Positions 1 through 6,989 of a stretch of DNA of 20,176 nt are shown here, piece by piece. The translations under genes were made by a program, and so were the position numbers. Under the pieces are notes generated by a model. The model did not search any database and was not told where the DNA came from. It was given only the letters and a program-made list of their open reading frames with translations. Source of the stretch: an uncultured Collinsella sp. (GTDB lineage: Bacteria > Actinomycetota > Coriobacteriia > Coriobacteriales > Coriobacteriaceae). The stretch spans positions 1 through 20,176 of the forward strand of contig UQMU01000037.1 of assembly GCA_900542305.1 (NCBI GenBank), read 5' to 3'. The first letter of the stretch is position 1; every line of letters begins with the position of its first letter.

Positions 1-167
1 TCGACACCGCCGAGTTCGCGATCCCCGGCCTTGACGACGAGTTCCGCGTCATCGTGTCTCCGTGGATCCTCTCCTCGCTGATCACCGATCGCCTTGCCGC
101 TTACTACGAGACGGTCACCAAGCACAACCTCAACTACCGTCGTTACTATCACCAGTTCGACTACTAA
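1..167 (+). CDS. 3' end of a probable SIS-domain sugar isomerase/deglycase (partial)
   Basis: An open frame enters from the left edge (first full codon at 3) and stops at TAA 165-167, giving about 54 C-terminal residues. The end is rich in tyrosine and arginine (NYRRYYHQFDY) and follows a hydrophobic helix (VIVSPWILSSLITDRLAAYYE). In sugar isomerase (SIS) proteins of the AgaS/FrlB/GlmS type, the C-terminus often has this arrangement: a helix with an L-x-x-Y pattern and then a tail shaped like RRYYxKVEY. The assignment rests on that resemblance only, since no catalytic region is visible. The next gene is a sugar-phosphate isomerase-like protein on the same strand 73 bp downstream, which fits a carbohydrate operon. 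Another sugar enzyme with a similar tail cannot be excluded. Confidence 0.5.
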   Translation, partial: DTAEFAIPGLDDEFRVIVSPWILSSLITDRLAAYYETVTKHNLNYRRYYHQFDY

Positions 168-190
168 GAGCAAATAACGTTTGTGTAATC

Positions 191-223
191 GGGCCTCGCT
201 CCTATATGGAACGGGGCCTCGCT
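191..223. repeat. Pair of 10-bp direct repeats upstream of the isomerase gene
   Basis: GGGCCTCGCT occurs at 191-200 and again at 214-223, with starts 23 bp apart, in the short gap between the partial gene and the isomerase start at 241. They could be a regulator site or chance; nothing further supports a function. Confidence 0.4.
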
Positions 224-240
224 TGGGTTGGAGAGTAATT

Positions 241-1077
241 ATGAGCTATCCCCAGCTTGCCGTCATGAATATCAGCCATCGTTATTTTGACCTTGAGGAA
301 TTCTTTTCTTCGGCAGCGGCCTCGGGCTACACGTGTTGCGAGCTTTGGACTGGGGCGATGCATCTGTATGTCGATTGCCATGGATACGATTCGCTCGAGC
401 AGGTGCGGGAGCTGTCGCAGCGGTATGGGGTTCGGATTGTGGGGCTTTGTCCCGAACAGAACAACCCCAAGCCGTGGAATATCGCGGCGCGCGGGAATGA
501 GGCGCGTGCCCGCACGCTCGCGTACTTTAAGAACGTTGTGGATATTGCGGCGGAACTTGGAGCCGAGCAGGTCATGGTCTCGAGTGGCTGGGCATTTTTG
601 AACGAGCCGATCGAGGACGCGTGGGGTCGCAGCGCCTCGATGCTGCGTGCGATTGCCGAGCATGCGGGAGAGCGCGGCGTGCGACTGGTGCTCGAGGCCC
701 TACAGCCGGTTGAGTCGATGATCGTGAACTCGGCAGCCGATACGAAGCGCATGATCGAGGCGGTTGATCATCCGGCACTGAAGGCGTGTCTGGATTTGGG
801 CGCTATGGCGGTGGCGGGGGATACCATCGACGATTATTTCGATCTGCTTGGCGATGATGTCGCCCACGTGCATTTTGTCGATGTTGCGGCAGACGGCACG
901 ACGCATCTTGCCTGGGGTGACGGCGACCGCGATATGCGCGCCGACCTGGATAGGCTGGTGGCGCGCGGCTATCGCGGAGTTGTTTCGGCCGAGACCTATG
1001 ACTGGCGCTATTTTGCCGACCCCGCAGCTGCCGATGCGCAGGTAATGGCAGAGTATCGTCGTGCGATTGGCGCCTAG
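241..1077 (+). CDS. Sugar phosphate isomerase/epimerase, xylose isomerase-like TIM barrel
   Basis: This 278-aa protein belongs to the AP-endonuclease-2/xylose-isomerase-like TIM-barrel superfamily, which includes D-psicose/tagatose 3-epimerases, hydroxypyruvate isomerase and inosose dehydratase. The four expected metal ligands are visible at the strand ends: Glu152 (LVLEAL), Asp185 (CLDLGAM), His211 (HVHFVD) and Glu251 (SAETYD). The family normally binds Mn2+ or a similar divalent ion and moves a carbonyl or inverts a carbon next to it on a free or phosphorylated sugar; the substrate cannot be read from sequence. I chose ATG 241 because GGAGAG (230-235) lies 5 nt upstream and the protein then starts directly with the first barrel strand. 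An in-frame TTG at 181 has no ribosome binding site. It may be co-transcribed with the upstream SIS-like gene. Confidence 0.8.
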   Translation: MSYPQLAVMNISHRYFDLEEFFSSAAASGYTCCELWTGAMHLYVDCHGYDSLEQVRELSQRYGVRIVGLCPEQNNPKPWNIAARGNEARARTLAYFKNVVDIAAELGAEQVMVSSGWAFLNEPIEDAWGRSASMLRAIAEHAGERGVRLVLEALQPVESMIVNSAADTKRMIEAVDHPALKACLDLGAMAVAGDTIDDYFDLLGDDVAHVHFVDVAADGTTHLAWGDGDRDMRADLDRLVARGYRGVVSAETYDWRYFADPAAADAQVMAEYRRAIGA

Positions 1078-1080
1078 GTG

Positions 1081-1106
1081 GGGTTGGGTTGCGGCAACCT
1101 ACCCTA
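1081..1106 (+). terminator. Weak stem-loop after the isomerase gene
   Basis: GGTTG (1087-1091) pairs with CAACC (1095-1099) around a CGG loop, and pairing continues outward with wobbles and one mismatch. Only a poor T-run (TATGTTT) follows, so it is at best a weak terminator. Confidence 0.3.
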
Positions 1107-1165
1107 TGTTTCCAAATGAATACGGTGTGAGCGGCTGCGACGGATTTTCCCCGCAAGCACTCTAG

Positions 1166-1210
1166 TATGCTAAAGTACCCAGAAGACCGGCGGAGCTATG
1201 CCGGTCTTCT
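1166..1210 (+). promoter_or_regulatory. Leader region of the his operon: possible -10 and a perfect 11-bp hairpin
   Basis: AGAAGACCGGC (1181-1191) and GCCGGTCTTCT (1200-1210) form a perfect 11-bp stem with an 8-nt loop, followed by a T-rich stretch (GTTCTATAT). TATGCT (1166-1171) just upstream could be a -10 box, although no convincing -35 lies before it; if it is used, the transcript would begin almost at the hairpin. The hairpin may be a weak terminator or attenuator, or a 5'-end stabilising structure. There is no run of His codons in the leader, so classical histidine attenuation is not supported, and I see no T-box features. Confidence 0.45.
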
Positions 1211-1246
1211 GTTCTATATGAAACGCAGCATGAGGAGGCTCACCAG

Positions 1247-2962
1247 ATGACGGCCACACCGTGGGGATTCCGGGACATATTGCCCGAGGAGGCTCAGGCG
1301 CGCGAGGAGATTGCGCTGACGGTGAAGGGCTGCTTTAGGGAGCATCATTACCTGCCGGTCGAGACGCCGCTGCTCGAGGACAAGGGTTCGCTCGAGGAGG
1401 GCGGCCGCATTGCGGACACGCCGTTTAAGCTCTTTGATGACGACGGCCGCCTGCTGGTGGTCCGTCCCGACAACACGCTGTCGATCGTTCGCCTGGTTTC
1501 GACTCGCATGCGCGCGGCCGATCTGCCGCTGCGCCTGCGCTATGAGGCGCCGGTGGTTCGCGAGTGTCAGCGCAATGCCGGCGGCTCGCGTCAGTTTACG
1601 CAACTGGGTTTTGAGCTCATCGGCGCGGGCGACACCGCGGGCGATGTCGAGATTGTCTCACTGGTCGCCGAGGCCGTGCGCAAGCTGGCACTTCCCGGTG
1701 CGCGCATTATCGCGGGCAGCGTGCGTCCGTTTAAGGAACTGCTCGCGGCCTGTGAGGATCGCGAACTGGCTGCCGAGGCATTGCGTTGTGTGCACGCCAA
1801 CGACTTCGTGGGCCTCGATGCCCGCGTGGCGAAAAGCACCGAGTCCGAGGCCGTTAAGGTCGCCATTAGCGAGCTGCCGCGCCTGCACGGTGGTGCCGAG
1901 GTGCTCGACCGCGTCGACGCGCTGCTGGAGGCCGCCGGTATCGTCGCGCCGCTGACGCGCGAGCTGCGTGCCCTGGTCGAGGGCCTGGCACCCGAGGACG
2001 CCCAGGTGCTGTCATTCGACTTCTCCATCATGAACTCTTTCGATTACTACACGGGCCTGGTCTTTAAGGCCTATGCCGGCGGCCTGCCCGATCCGGTGGG
2101 CTCGGGCGGTCGCTACGACTCCATCTTTACCGGCGCATTTGGCGACGGCATCGAGGTGCCGGCGGCGGGCTTCGCCTTTTCGCTCGAGCGCCTGGAGGCC
2201 GCGCGCACCTCGGTCGAGGACGCCGCTTCCGATGGCAATCACGCCGCGGGCCGTGGCGCCGAGGGCCCGCTGCGCATTGCCGTGCCCAAGGGCTCGCTTA
2301 AGGCCGATACGCTCGACGTGCTCGAGGCCGCGGGTCTGGACGTCTCTGAACTGCGTGACCCCGGCCGTCACCTGATTGTGCGCGGTCGCGACACGCGTGC
2401 CGGCGAGGGCATGGTCGGCGATATCGAGTTTGTCATCGTGCGCCCCAGCGACGCGCCCGCCTTTGTGGGCTGCGGCGGTGCCGATTGCGGCATCTGCGGC
2501 TGGGATTCGCTTATCGAGGCCGACCTTAACCTGCTGCAGCTGGTCGACCTGGGCTATGGCCTGTGCACCTTTATCGAGGCGGAGCCCGCATGGCGCGCCG
2601 GTCAGGCCGAGCGCAACTATGCCCGCCGCGGTTCGCTTCGCGTGGCAACCAAGTACCCGCGCATCGCGAGTGCCTGGTATGCCGAGCGCGGCGTGAACGC
2701 CGATATCGTCTCGCTGCACGGCAACATCGAGCTGGGCCCCATCGTCGGCATGACCGATCGCATCGTGGATATTACCGCCACGGGTGCCACGCTGCGCGAC
2801 AACGACTTGGTCATCACCGGTCGCATTATGGACTGCACGGCCCGCTTCTTTGTCAATCCGGGCGCCGCTCGCCTGGATCCGCGCGTGCGTAACCTGGCAG
2901 ATCGCCTGGCGGCGGCCGTGAAGGACAAGCATTTTGAGCCCGTTGCGGGCTCGGCACAATAG
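1247..2962 (+). CDS. hisZG: Fused HisZ-HisG: ATP phosphoribosyltransferase, regulatory plus catalytic parts
   Basis: A 571-aa protein that carries out the first step of histidine synthesis, joining ATP and PRPP to give N1-(5-phosphoribosyl)-ATP. Residues 1 to about 320 match HisZ, the histidyl-tRNA synthetase-like regulatory subunit: FRDILPEEA at the N-terminus, RPDNTLSIVRLVSTRM, RQFTQLGFELIG, and DYYTGLVFKAY followed by GSGGRYD. Residues about 342-571 match short-form HisG: RIAVPKGSL, the ADCGICGWDSL region, and the PRPP loop DITATGATL at 508-516. A low-complexity linker (about 320-340) joins them. HisZ and short HisG are normally separate proteins forming a hetero-octamer; here one uninterrupted frame covers both. 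ATG 1247 is preceded by GAGGAGG (1232-1238). It is the first his gene, the expected place for the feedback-controlled enzyme. Confidence 0.92.
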   Translation: MTATPWGFRDILPEEAQAREEIALTVKGCFREHHYLPVETPLLEDKGSLEEGGRIADTPFKLFDDDGRLLVVRPDNTLSIVRLVSTRMRAADLPLRLRYEAPVVRECQRNAGGSRQFTQLGFELIGAGDTAGDVEIVSLVAEAVRKLALPGARIIAGSVRPFKELLAACEDRELAAEALRCVHANDFVGLDARVAKSTESEAVKVAISELPRLHGGAEVLDRVDALLEAAGIVAPLTRELRALVEGLAPEDAQVLSFDFSIMNSFDYYTGLVFKAYAGGLPDPVGSGGRYDSIFTGAFGDGIEVPAAGFAFSLERLEAARTSVEDAASDGNHAAGRGAEGPLRIAVPKGSLKADTLDVLEAAGLDVSELRDPGRHLIVRGRDTRAGEGMVGDIEFVIVRPSDAPAFVGCGGADCGICGWDSLIEADLNLLQLVDLGYGLCTFIEAEPAWRAGQAERNYARRGSLRVATKYPRIASAWYAERGVNADIVSLHGNIELGPIVGMTDRIVDITATGATLRDNDLVITGRIMDCTARFFVNPGAARLDPRVRNLADRLAAAVKDKHFEPVAGSAQ

Positions 2963-2990
2963 CGCGAGCACGCACGGGCGCCCCAACGTA

Positions 2991-3034
2991 CGGGCTGCGG
3001 GCCGATCGGTGCCGCCGCCCGGCCTCTCGTTTTT
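2991..3034 (+). other. Imperfect hairpin with T-run between hisZG and hisD
   Basis: CGGGC (2991-2995) and CGG (2998-3000) can pair with CCG (3012-3014) and GCCCG (3017-3021) around a self-complementary CCGATCGG core, and TTTTT follows at 3030-3034. It resembles a weak intrinsic terminator or attenuator inside the operon, in a 105-bp gap that is otherwise featureless apart from the hisD ribosome binding site. Confidence 0.35.
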
Positions 3035-3067
3035 CGAACATAACCTCGACCGATAGGGGATACCGAT

Positions 3068-4501
3068 ATGAAGACCATCAAGCTTGCTCCCGGTGAGCGT
3101 CTCGTTACCAATCAGCTCAACCGCAAGGGCGTGCTGCCGCAAAACATCGTCGACGCCGCCCGCGATATCGTGGCCAACGTGCGCGCCAACGGCGATGTCG
3201 CGGTGCGCGATTACTGCCAGCGTTTTGATGGCGTTGAGCTGCAGAGTTTCCGTTTGCCGCAGGAGCAGATCGATGCCGCGCTCGAAGGTCTCGATCCGGC
3301 CTTTGTCGCCGCGCTCGAGAAGGCCGCACGCCAGATTCGCGAGTTCCACCAGCGCGAGGTCGAGCAGAGCTGGTTTACTACGCGTGTGGACGGCACGATG
3401 CTCGGCGTTAAGGTGACCCCGCTCGCGGCGGCCGGCATCTACGTGCCGGGCGGCCGCGCGCAGTATCCCTCTACCGTGCTTATGAATGCCATTCCCGCCA
3501 AGGTCGCCGGCGTCAAGCGCGTGGTCATGGTGACCCCGCCGCAAAAGGATGGCCTGATCAATCCCTACACGCTCGCGGCCGCCAAGCTCGGCGGCGTGGA
3601 CGAGATCTATATGGTGGGTGGCGCCCAGGCCGTGGCCGCGCTGGCATACGGTACCGAGACCATTCCGCGCGTCGACAAAATCACTGGTCCGGGCAACGCC
3701 TTTGTCGCCGCGGCCAAGCAGATCGTCTCCGGCGACGTGGGAATCGATATGGTCGCTGGCCCCTCCGAGGTCTGTGTGCTGGCCGATGCCACGGCCAAGC
3801 CCATGGTGGTCGCGGCCGACCTGATGGCCCAGGCCGAGCACGATCCGCTGGCAGCCTGCTATCTGGTGACCTGCGACGAGCAGTTTGCGCGCGAGGTCGA
3901 GGTGGGTATCGACACCCTGGTGGCGCAGTCTCCGCGTGCCGAGATCACGCGCGCCTCGCTCGATAACGAGGGCACCATCGTGGTGGCCGCCGACATGGCT
4001 GCCGCCGTCGAGGCAGTGAACACCGTGGCGCCCGAGCACCTGGAGCTGCACTGCAAGGATGCGATGGGCCTGCTCGGCGGCATTCGCAACGCCGGCGCCA
4101 TCTTTGTGGGCGCTTGGAGTTCCGAACCGCTTGGCGATTACGTTGCCGGCCCCAACCACACGCTGCCAACCGGCGGTACGGCCATGTTCTCCAATCCGCT
4201 TTCGGTCGAAGAGTTCGTTAAGCGCTCGAGCGTCATTTGCTATACACCCGAGGGCCTTCTCTCCGACGCTCCCGCGACGCAGCGCCTGGCCGAGGCCGAG
4301 GGACTGTGGGCGCACGCGCTATCCGCCGCGCTGCGTCGCCGCGTGCTGGAGCAGGGTGAGGATGCCGTGAGTGCCGAGTCGCTGGCCGCGGCCGATCTGA
4401 CCAAGGTCGCCTGGCCGGGCGACGCCGTGGCGACGGTTGCCGAGGGCGTGGACCTGGCGGCTGCGCGCGGTGCCGCTGGCGCGGTCGTCGAGGAGGCCTA
4501 A
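3068..4501 (+). CDS. hisD: Histidinol dehydrogenase
   Basis: A 477-aa enzyme that oxidises L-histidinol to L-histidine in two NAD+-dependent steps, the last reactions of the pathway. Family landmarks are in order: YVPGGRAQYPSTVLMNAIPAKVAGV-type segment, ITGPGNAFVAAAKQ, GIDMVAGPSEV, AQAEHDPLA, APEHLEL and GPNHTLPTGG. The likely Zn ligands are Gln255, His258, Asp357 and His416, and the catalytic pair is Glu323-His324, matching the positions known from E. coli HisD. The protein is about 40 residues longer than usual because of an Ala/Glu-rich C-terminal tail (about 430-477) with no recognisable domain. AGGGGA (3055-3060) sits 7 nt before ATG 3068. The stop codon is one base before the hisC start, so the two are probably translationally coupled. 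Confidence 0.96.
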   Translation: MKTIKLAPGERLVTNQLNRKGVLPQNIVDAARDIVANVRANGDVAVRDYCQRFDGVELQSFRLPQEQIDAALEGLDPAFVAALEKAARQIREFHQREVEQSWFTTRVDGTMLGVKVTPLAAAGIYVPGGRAQYPSTVLMNAIPAKVAGVKRVVMVTPPQKDGLINPYTLAAAKLGGVDEIYMVGGAQAVAALAYGTETIPRVDKITGPGNAFVAAAKQIVSGDVGIDMVAGPSEVCVLADATAKPMVVAADLMAQAEHDPLAACYLVTCDEQFAREVEVGIDTLVAQSPRAEITRASLDNEGTIVVAADMAAAVEAVNTVAPEHLELHCKDAMGLLGGIRNAGAIFVGAWSSEPLGDYVAGPNHTLPTGGTAMFSNPLSVEEFVKRSSVICYTPEGLLSDAPATQRLAEAEGLWAHALSAALRRRVLEQGEDAVSAESLAAADLTKVAWPGDAVATVAEGVDLAAARGAAGAVVEEA

Positions 4502-4502
4502 A

Positions 4503-5618
4503 ATGGCCGAACTCACTCCCCGCATGAAGGAGCTCGTCCAGCCCTACTTGGCCGGCATTGAGCCCTATGATCCCAACTTTACGCCCACGCGCATCAACCT
4601 TTCGGCCAACGAGAACACCTATCCCGTGCCGGCTGGCGTGCGCGAGGCGGTCGACGCCGCCCTGGCCGCTACACCGCTTAACCGCTATCCCGATCCCATG
4701 TCCTGTGACCTGCGCGACGAGCTTGCCGCTTGGCATGGTGTGGCGCGCGAGAATGTCTGCGTGGGTAATGGCGGTGACGAGCTGCTCTATAACTACCTGC
4801 TGGCGTTTGGCGGCGCGGGACGGACCCTGCTCAACTGCCCGCCGTGCTTTAGCGAGTACGCGTTCTTTGCGTCGCTCTGCCAGACCGAGGTGCGCGACGT
4901 GTGGCGCGACCCCGCGACCTTTGAGCTCGACCAAGCGGCTGTGCTCGCGGCGGCGCCCGAGTGCAACCTGGCAATCGTGACCTCGCCCAATAACCCCACG
5001 GGCGACGTGGCGCCACTCGACTTTGTCGCGGCGCTGTGCGATGCGTGCCCCGGCATGGTAATGGTCGACGAGGCCTACGTTGAGTTTGCCGACGATTCGT
5101 TTGGCGCGGCCACCACGGCGCAGGGACTTATCGCTGAGCATCCCAACCTGGTGATTTTGCATACGCTGTCCAAGGCGTTTGGCGCCGCCGGAACGCGTCT
5201 GGGTTACGTGATCGCGGCATCGGAGGTCATCGACGTGTTTGCGGCGATTCGCCAGATCTACTCGGTTAACGTGCTGAGCCAGGCCGCGGCGCTTGCCTGT
5301 GTGCGTGCCCGCGACGCGTACGCGCCCGTGGTGGCACAGGTCACATCCGAGCGCGAGCGCGAGCTGTGCGCCCTGCGCGCAATGGCTGCCGAGGGCCTGC
5401 CAGTGGAGGCATGGCCGAGTGCGGCGAACTTTGTACTCGTACGTACGTCGCATGCCACGCGCGTGCGCGAGCGTCTGCGCGACGAGTACTCGATTTTGGT
5501 GCGCGACTTTAGCTACGCACTGGGGCTCGCGGACTGCCTGCGCATCACTGTTGGCACGCCGCAGGAAAACGATGAGGTGCTGGCTGCGTTTGCCGCGCTG
5601 GTGAAGGAGGAGATGTAG
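4503..5618 (+). CDS. hisC: Histidinol-phosphate aminotransferase
   Basis: A 371-aa fold-type I PLP enzyme that transfers the amino group of glutamate to imidazole-acetol phosphate, giving L-histidinol phosphate. The sequence shows ANENTYPVP, NRYPDP, GNGGDELL, the SPNNPTG motif, VDEAYVEF (the aspartate that contacts PLP nitrogen), and LSKAFG, with Lys224 as the expected Schiff-base lysine. Length is normal for HisC. I start it at ATG 4503, where AGGAGG (4491-4496) inside the end of hisD gives 6-nt spacing. The open frame continues upstream to 4437 only as overlap with hisD. HisC paralogues can act on aromatic amino acids, but the position inside the his operon makes the histidine role secure. 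The stop codon directly abuts the hisB start. Confidence 0.95.
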   Translation: MAELTPRMKELVQPYLAGIEPYDPNFTPTRINLSANENTYPVPAGVREAVDAALAATPLNRYPDPMSCDLRDELAAWHGVARENVCVGNGGDELLYNYLLAFGGAGRTLLNCPPCFSEYAFFASLCQTEVRDVWRDPATFELDQAAVLAAAPECNLAIVTSPNNPTGDVAPLDFVAALCDACPGMVMVDEAYVEFADDSFGAATTAQGLIAEHPNLVILHTLSKAFGAAGTRLGYVIAASEVIDVFAAIRQIYSVNVLSQAAALACVRARDAYAPVVAQVTSERERELCALRAMAAEGLPVEAWPSAANFVLVRTSHATRVRERLRDEYSILVRDFSYALGLADCLRITVGTPQENDEVLAAFAALVKEEM

Positions 5619-6206
5619 ATGGGCCGTTATGCCGAGGTGACCCGCAAGACGGGGGAGACCGACATTGTCGTCAAGCTCGACCTGGACGGGAGCGGCGTGT
5701 GCGATATCTCGACCGGCGTGCCGTTTTTCGACCACATGCTCAACGCCTTTGGCCGCCATGGCCTGTTCGATTTGACGGTGCGCGCGGTGGGCGACGTGGA
5801 AGTCGACGCGCACCACACCGTCGAGGACACGGGCATCGTGCTGGGCGAGGCGTTTTGCCAAGCGCTGGGCGACAAGGCGGGTATTACGCGCTTTGCCGAC
5901 GCGGCGATCGCCATGGACGAGACGCTCGTGATGGCCGCCGTGGATATCTCGGGTCGCGGGCAGGCCTACTGCGAGCTGCCCGTGCCGACTGAGCGCGTGG
6001 GCACCTTTGATACCGAGCTGGCCGTCGAGTTCTTCTACGCCTTTGCGCGCGACGCCAAGCTCACGCTGCACGTGCGCGAGCTGGCGGGCGGCAACTCGCA
6101 TCACATTATCGAGGCGGCCTTTAAGGCCGTGGGCCGCACGATGCGTCACGCCTGTGAGCTCGATCCCCGCGTGCAAGGCATCCCCAGCACCAAGGGTTCG
6201 CTGTAA
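5619..6206 (+). CDS. hisB: Imidazoleglycerol-phosphate dehydratase
   Basis: A 195-aa Mn-dependent dehydratase that converts imidazoleglycerol phosphate to imidazole-acetol phosphate. Two histidine-rich metal motifs typical of the family are visible: HHTVEDTGIVLGEA and HHIIEAAFKAVGR, together with FFDHMLNAFGRHG. The length matches the monofunctional dehydratase of most bacteria. The N-terminal HAD histidinol-phosphatase domain of the E. coli bifunctional HisB is absent, so a separate phosphatase is needed; the PHP protein at 9597-10508 fits. ATG 5619 follows the hisC stop directly, with AAGGAGGAG just upstream inside hisC. An 81-bp gap with a strong palindrome separates it from hisH. Confidence 0.96.
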   Translation: MGRYAEVTRKTGETDIVVKLDLDGSGVCDISTGVPFFDHMLNAFGRHGLFDLTVRAVGDVEVDAHHTVEDTGIVLGEAFCQALGDKAGITRFADAAIAMDETLVMAAVDISGRGQAYCELPVPTERVGTFDTELAVEFFYAFARDAKLTLHVRELAGGNSHHIIEAAFKAVGRTMRHACELDPRVQGIPSTKGSL

Positions 6207-6209
6207 CCG

Positions 6210-6261
6210 CCACAAAGGCAAAAACCACCACGAAGGTGCCTGTCCCCTTTGTGGTGGTTTT
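6210..6261. repeat. REP-like palindrome between hisB and hisH
   Basis: AAAACCACCACGAAGG (6221-6236) pairs with CCTTTGTGGTGGTTTT (6246-6261), a 16-bp stem with one G-U pair and a 9-nt loop. CCACAAAGG (6210-6218) is an exact complement of CCTTTGTGG (6246-6254), so it can compete for the same 3' arm. The core GGTGCCTGTCCCC resembles REP-type interspersed palindromes I recall from other bacteria, but this is from memory. The A-tract/T-tract ends also give it the shape of a bidirectional terminator. Confidence 0.7.
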
Positions 6262-6287
6262 GGACGATGAGATAAGGGAGGGGTCGC

Positions 6288-6989
6288 GTGGGCGAACCGA
6301 AGATCGTGGTGGTCGACTACCACAAGGGCAACTTGTCGAGCGTTGTGCGCGGGCTTGCGCGCGCCGGTGCCGTCGCCTGCACGTCGGACGACCCGGAGCA
6401 GATCCGTAACGCCGACGGCCTGGTCATCCCAGGCGTGGGTGCGTTCTACGACGCGATTGCCTTTATGCGCGAGAGCGGCGAGGCGGACGCGGTGCTCGAC
6501 GCCGTTGCCGCTGGAACTCCGCTGCTCGGCATCTGCCTGGGCCTTCAGCTGTTTTTTGAGCGTGGCAACGAGGGCGTGCCTGCGGACGAGGGCGTGGACG
6601 CGGACGACGATGCCTCCGAGCAGGCCGGCGGTCCCTGGGTCGATGGCCTGGGCATCATGCGTGGCTCGTGCACGCACCTGGAGTCGAGCCGTCTGAAGGT
6701 CCCGCACGTGGGCTGGGATCAGGTGCACATGACGCCTGCCGGCGCGGCCGATCCGCTGCTCGCCGGTTTTGCCGAGGGCGCCAATATGTACTTCACCCAC
6801 AGCTACGCGGTGGCCGGCGACGTCGATGCCACCGATGTGTTGGCGCGCACGCACTATACACGGAGTTTCCCGTGCATCGTGCGCCACGGCAATGTGTGGG
6901 GCTGCCAGTTCCATCCCGAGAAATCCTCCGCGCTGGGTCAGCGCATCCTTAAGAACTTCGTCAACATCGTCGAGGAGGTTGGCCGATGA
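6288..6989 (+). CDS. hisH: Imidazole glycerol phosphate synthase, glutamine amidotransferase subunit
   Basis: A 233-aa class I glutamine amidotransferase that releases ammonia from glutamine and channels it to HisF. The catalytic triad is visible as Cys83 (LLGICLGLQ), His209 and Glu211 (CQFHPEKSS). Other landmarks are VDYHKGNLSS, PGVGAFYDA and MYFTHSYAV. It is about 30 residues longer than typical HisH, with an acidic, Gly/Asp-rich insertion shortly after the nucleophile strand (roughly residues 94-114, EGVPADEGVDADDDASEQA). The start is GTG 6288 preceded by AAGGGAGGGG (6274-6283); no ATG fits better. Its TGA overlaps the hisA ATG by 4 nt (ATGA), implying coupled translation. Confidence 0.95.
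   Translation: MGEPKIVVVDYHKGNLSSVVRGLARAGAVACTSDDPEQIRNADGLVIPGVGAFYDAIAFMRESGEADAVLDAVAAGTPLLGICLGLQLFFERGNEGVPADEGVDADDDASEQAGGPWVDGLGIMRGSCTHLESSRLKVPHVGWDQVHMTPAGAADPLLAGFAEGANMYFTHSYAVAGDVDATDVLARTHYTRSFPCIVRHGNVWGCQFHPEKSSALGQRILKNFVNIVEEVGR

Noticed and set aside
1078..1246. His attenuator with a His-rich leader peptide, or a T-box
   Set aside because: There is no run of His codons, no specifier loop or T-box consensus, and the leader is too short for a T-box.
2012..4315. A 767-aa minus-strand open frame under hisZG and hisD
   Set aside because: It mirrors two certain genes, crosses their intergenic gap, and its composition (His/Gly/Arg-rich) is typical of the antisense of GC-rich coding DNA.
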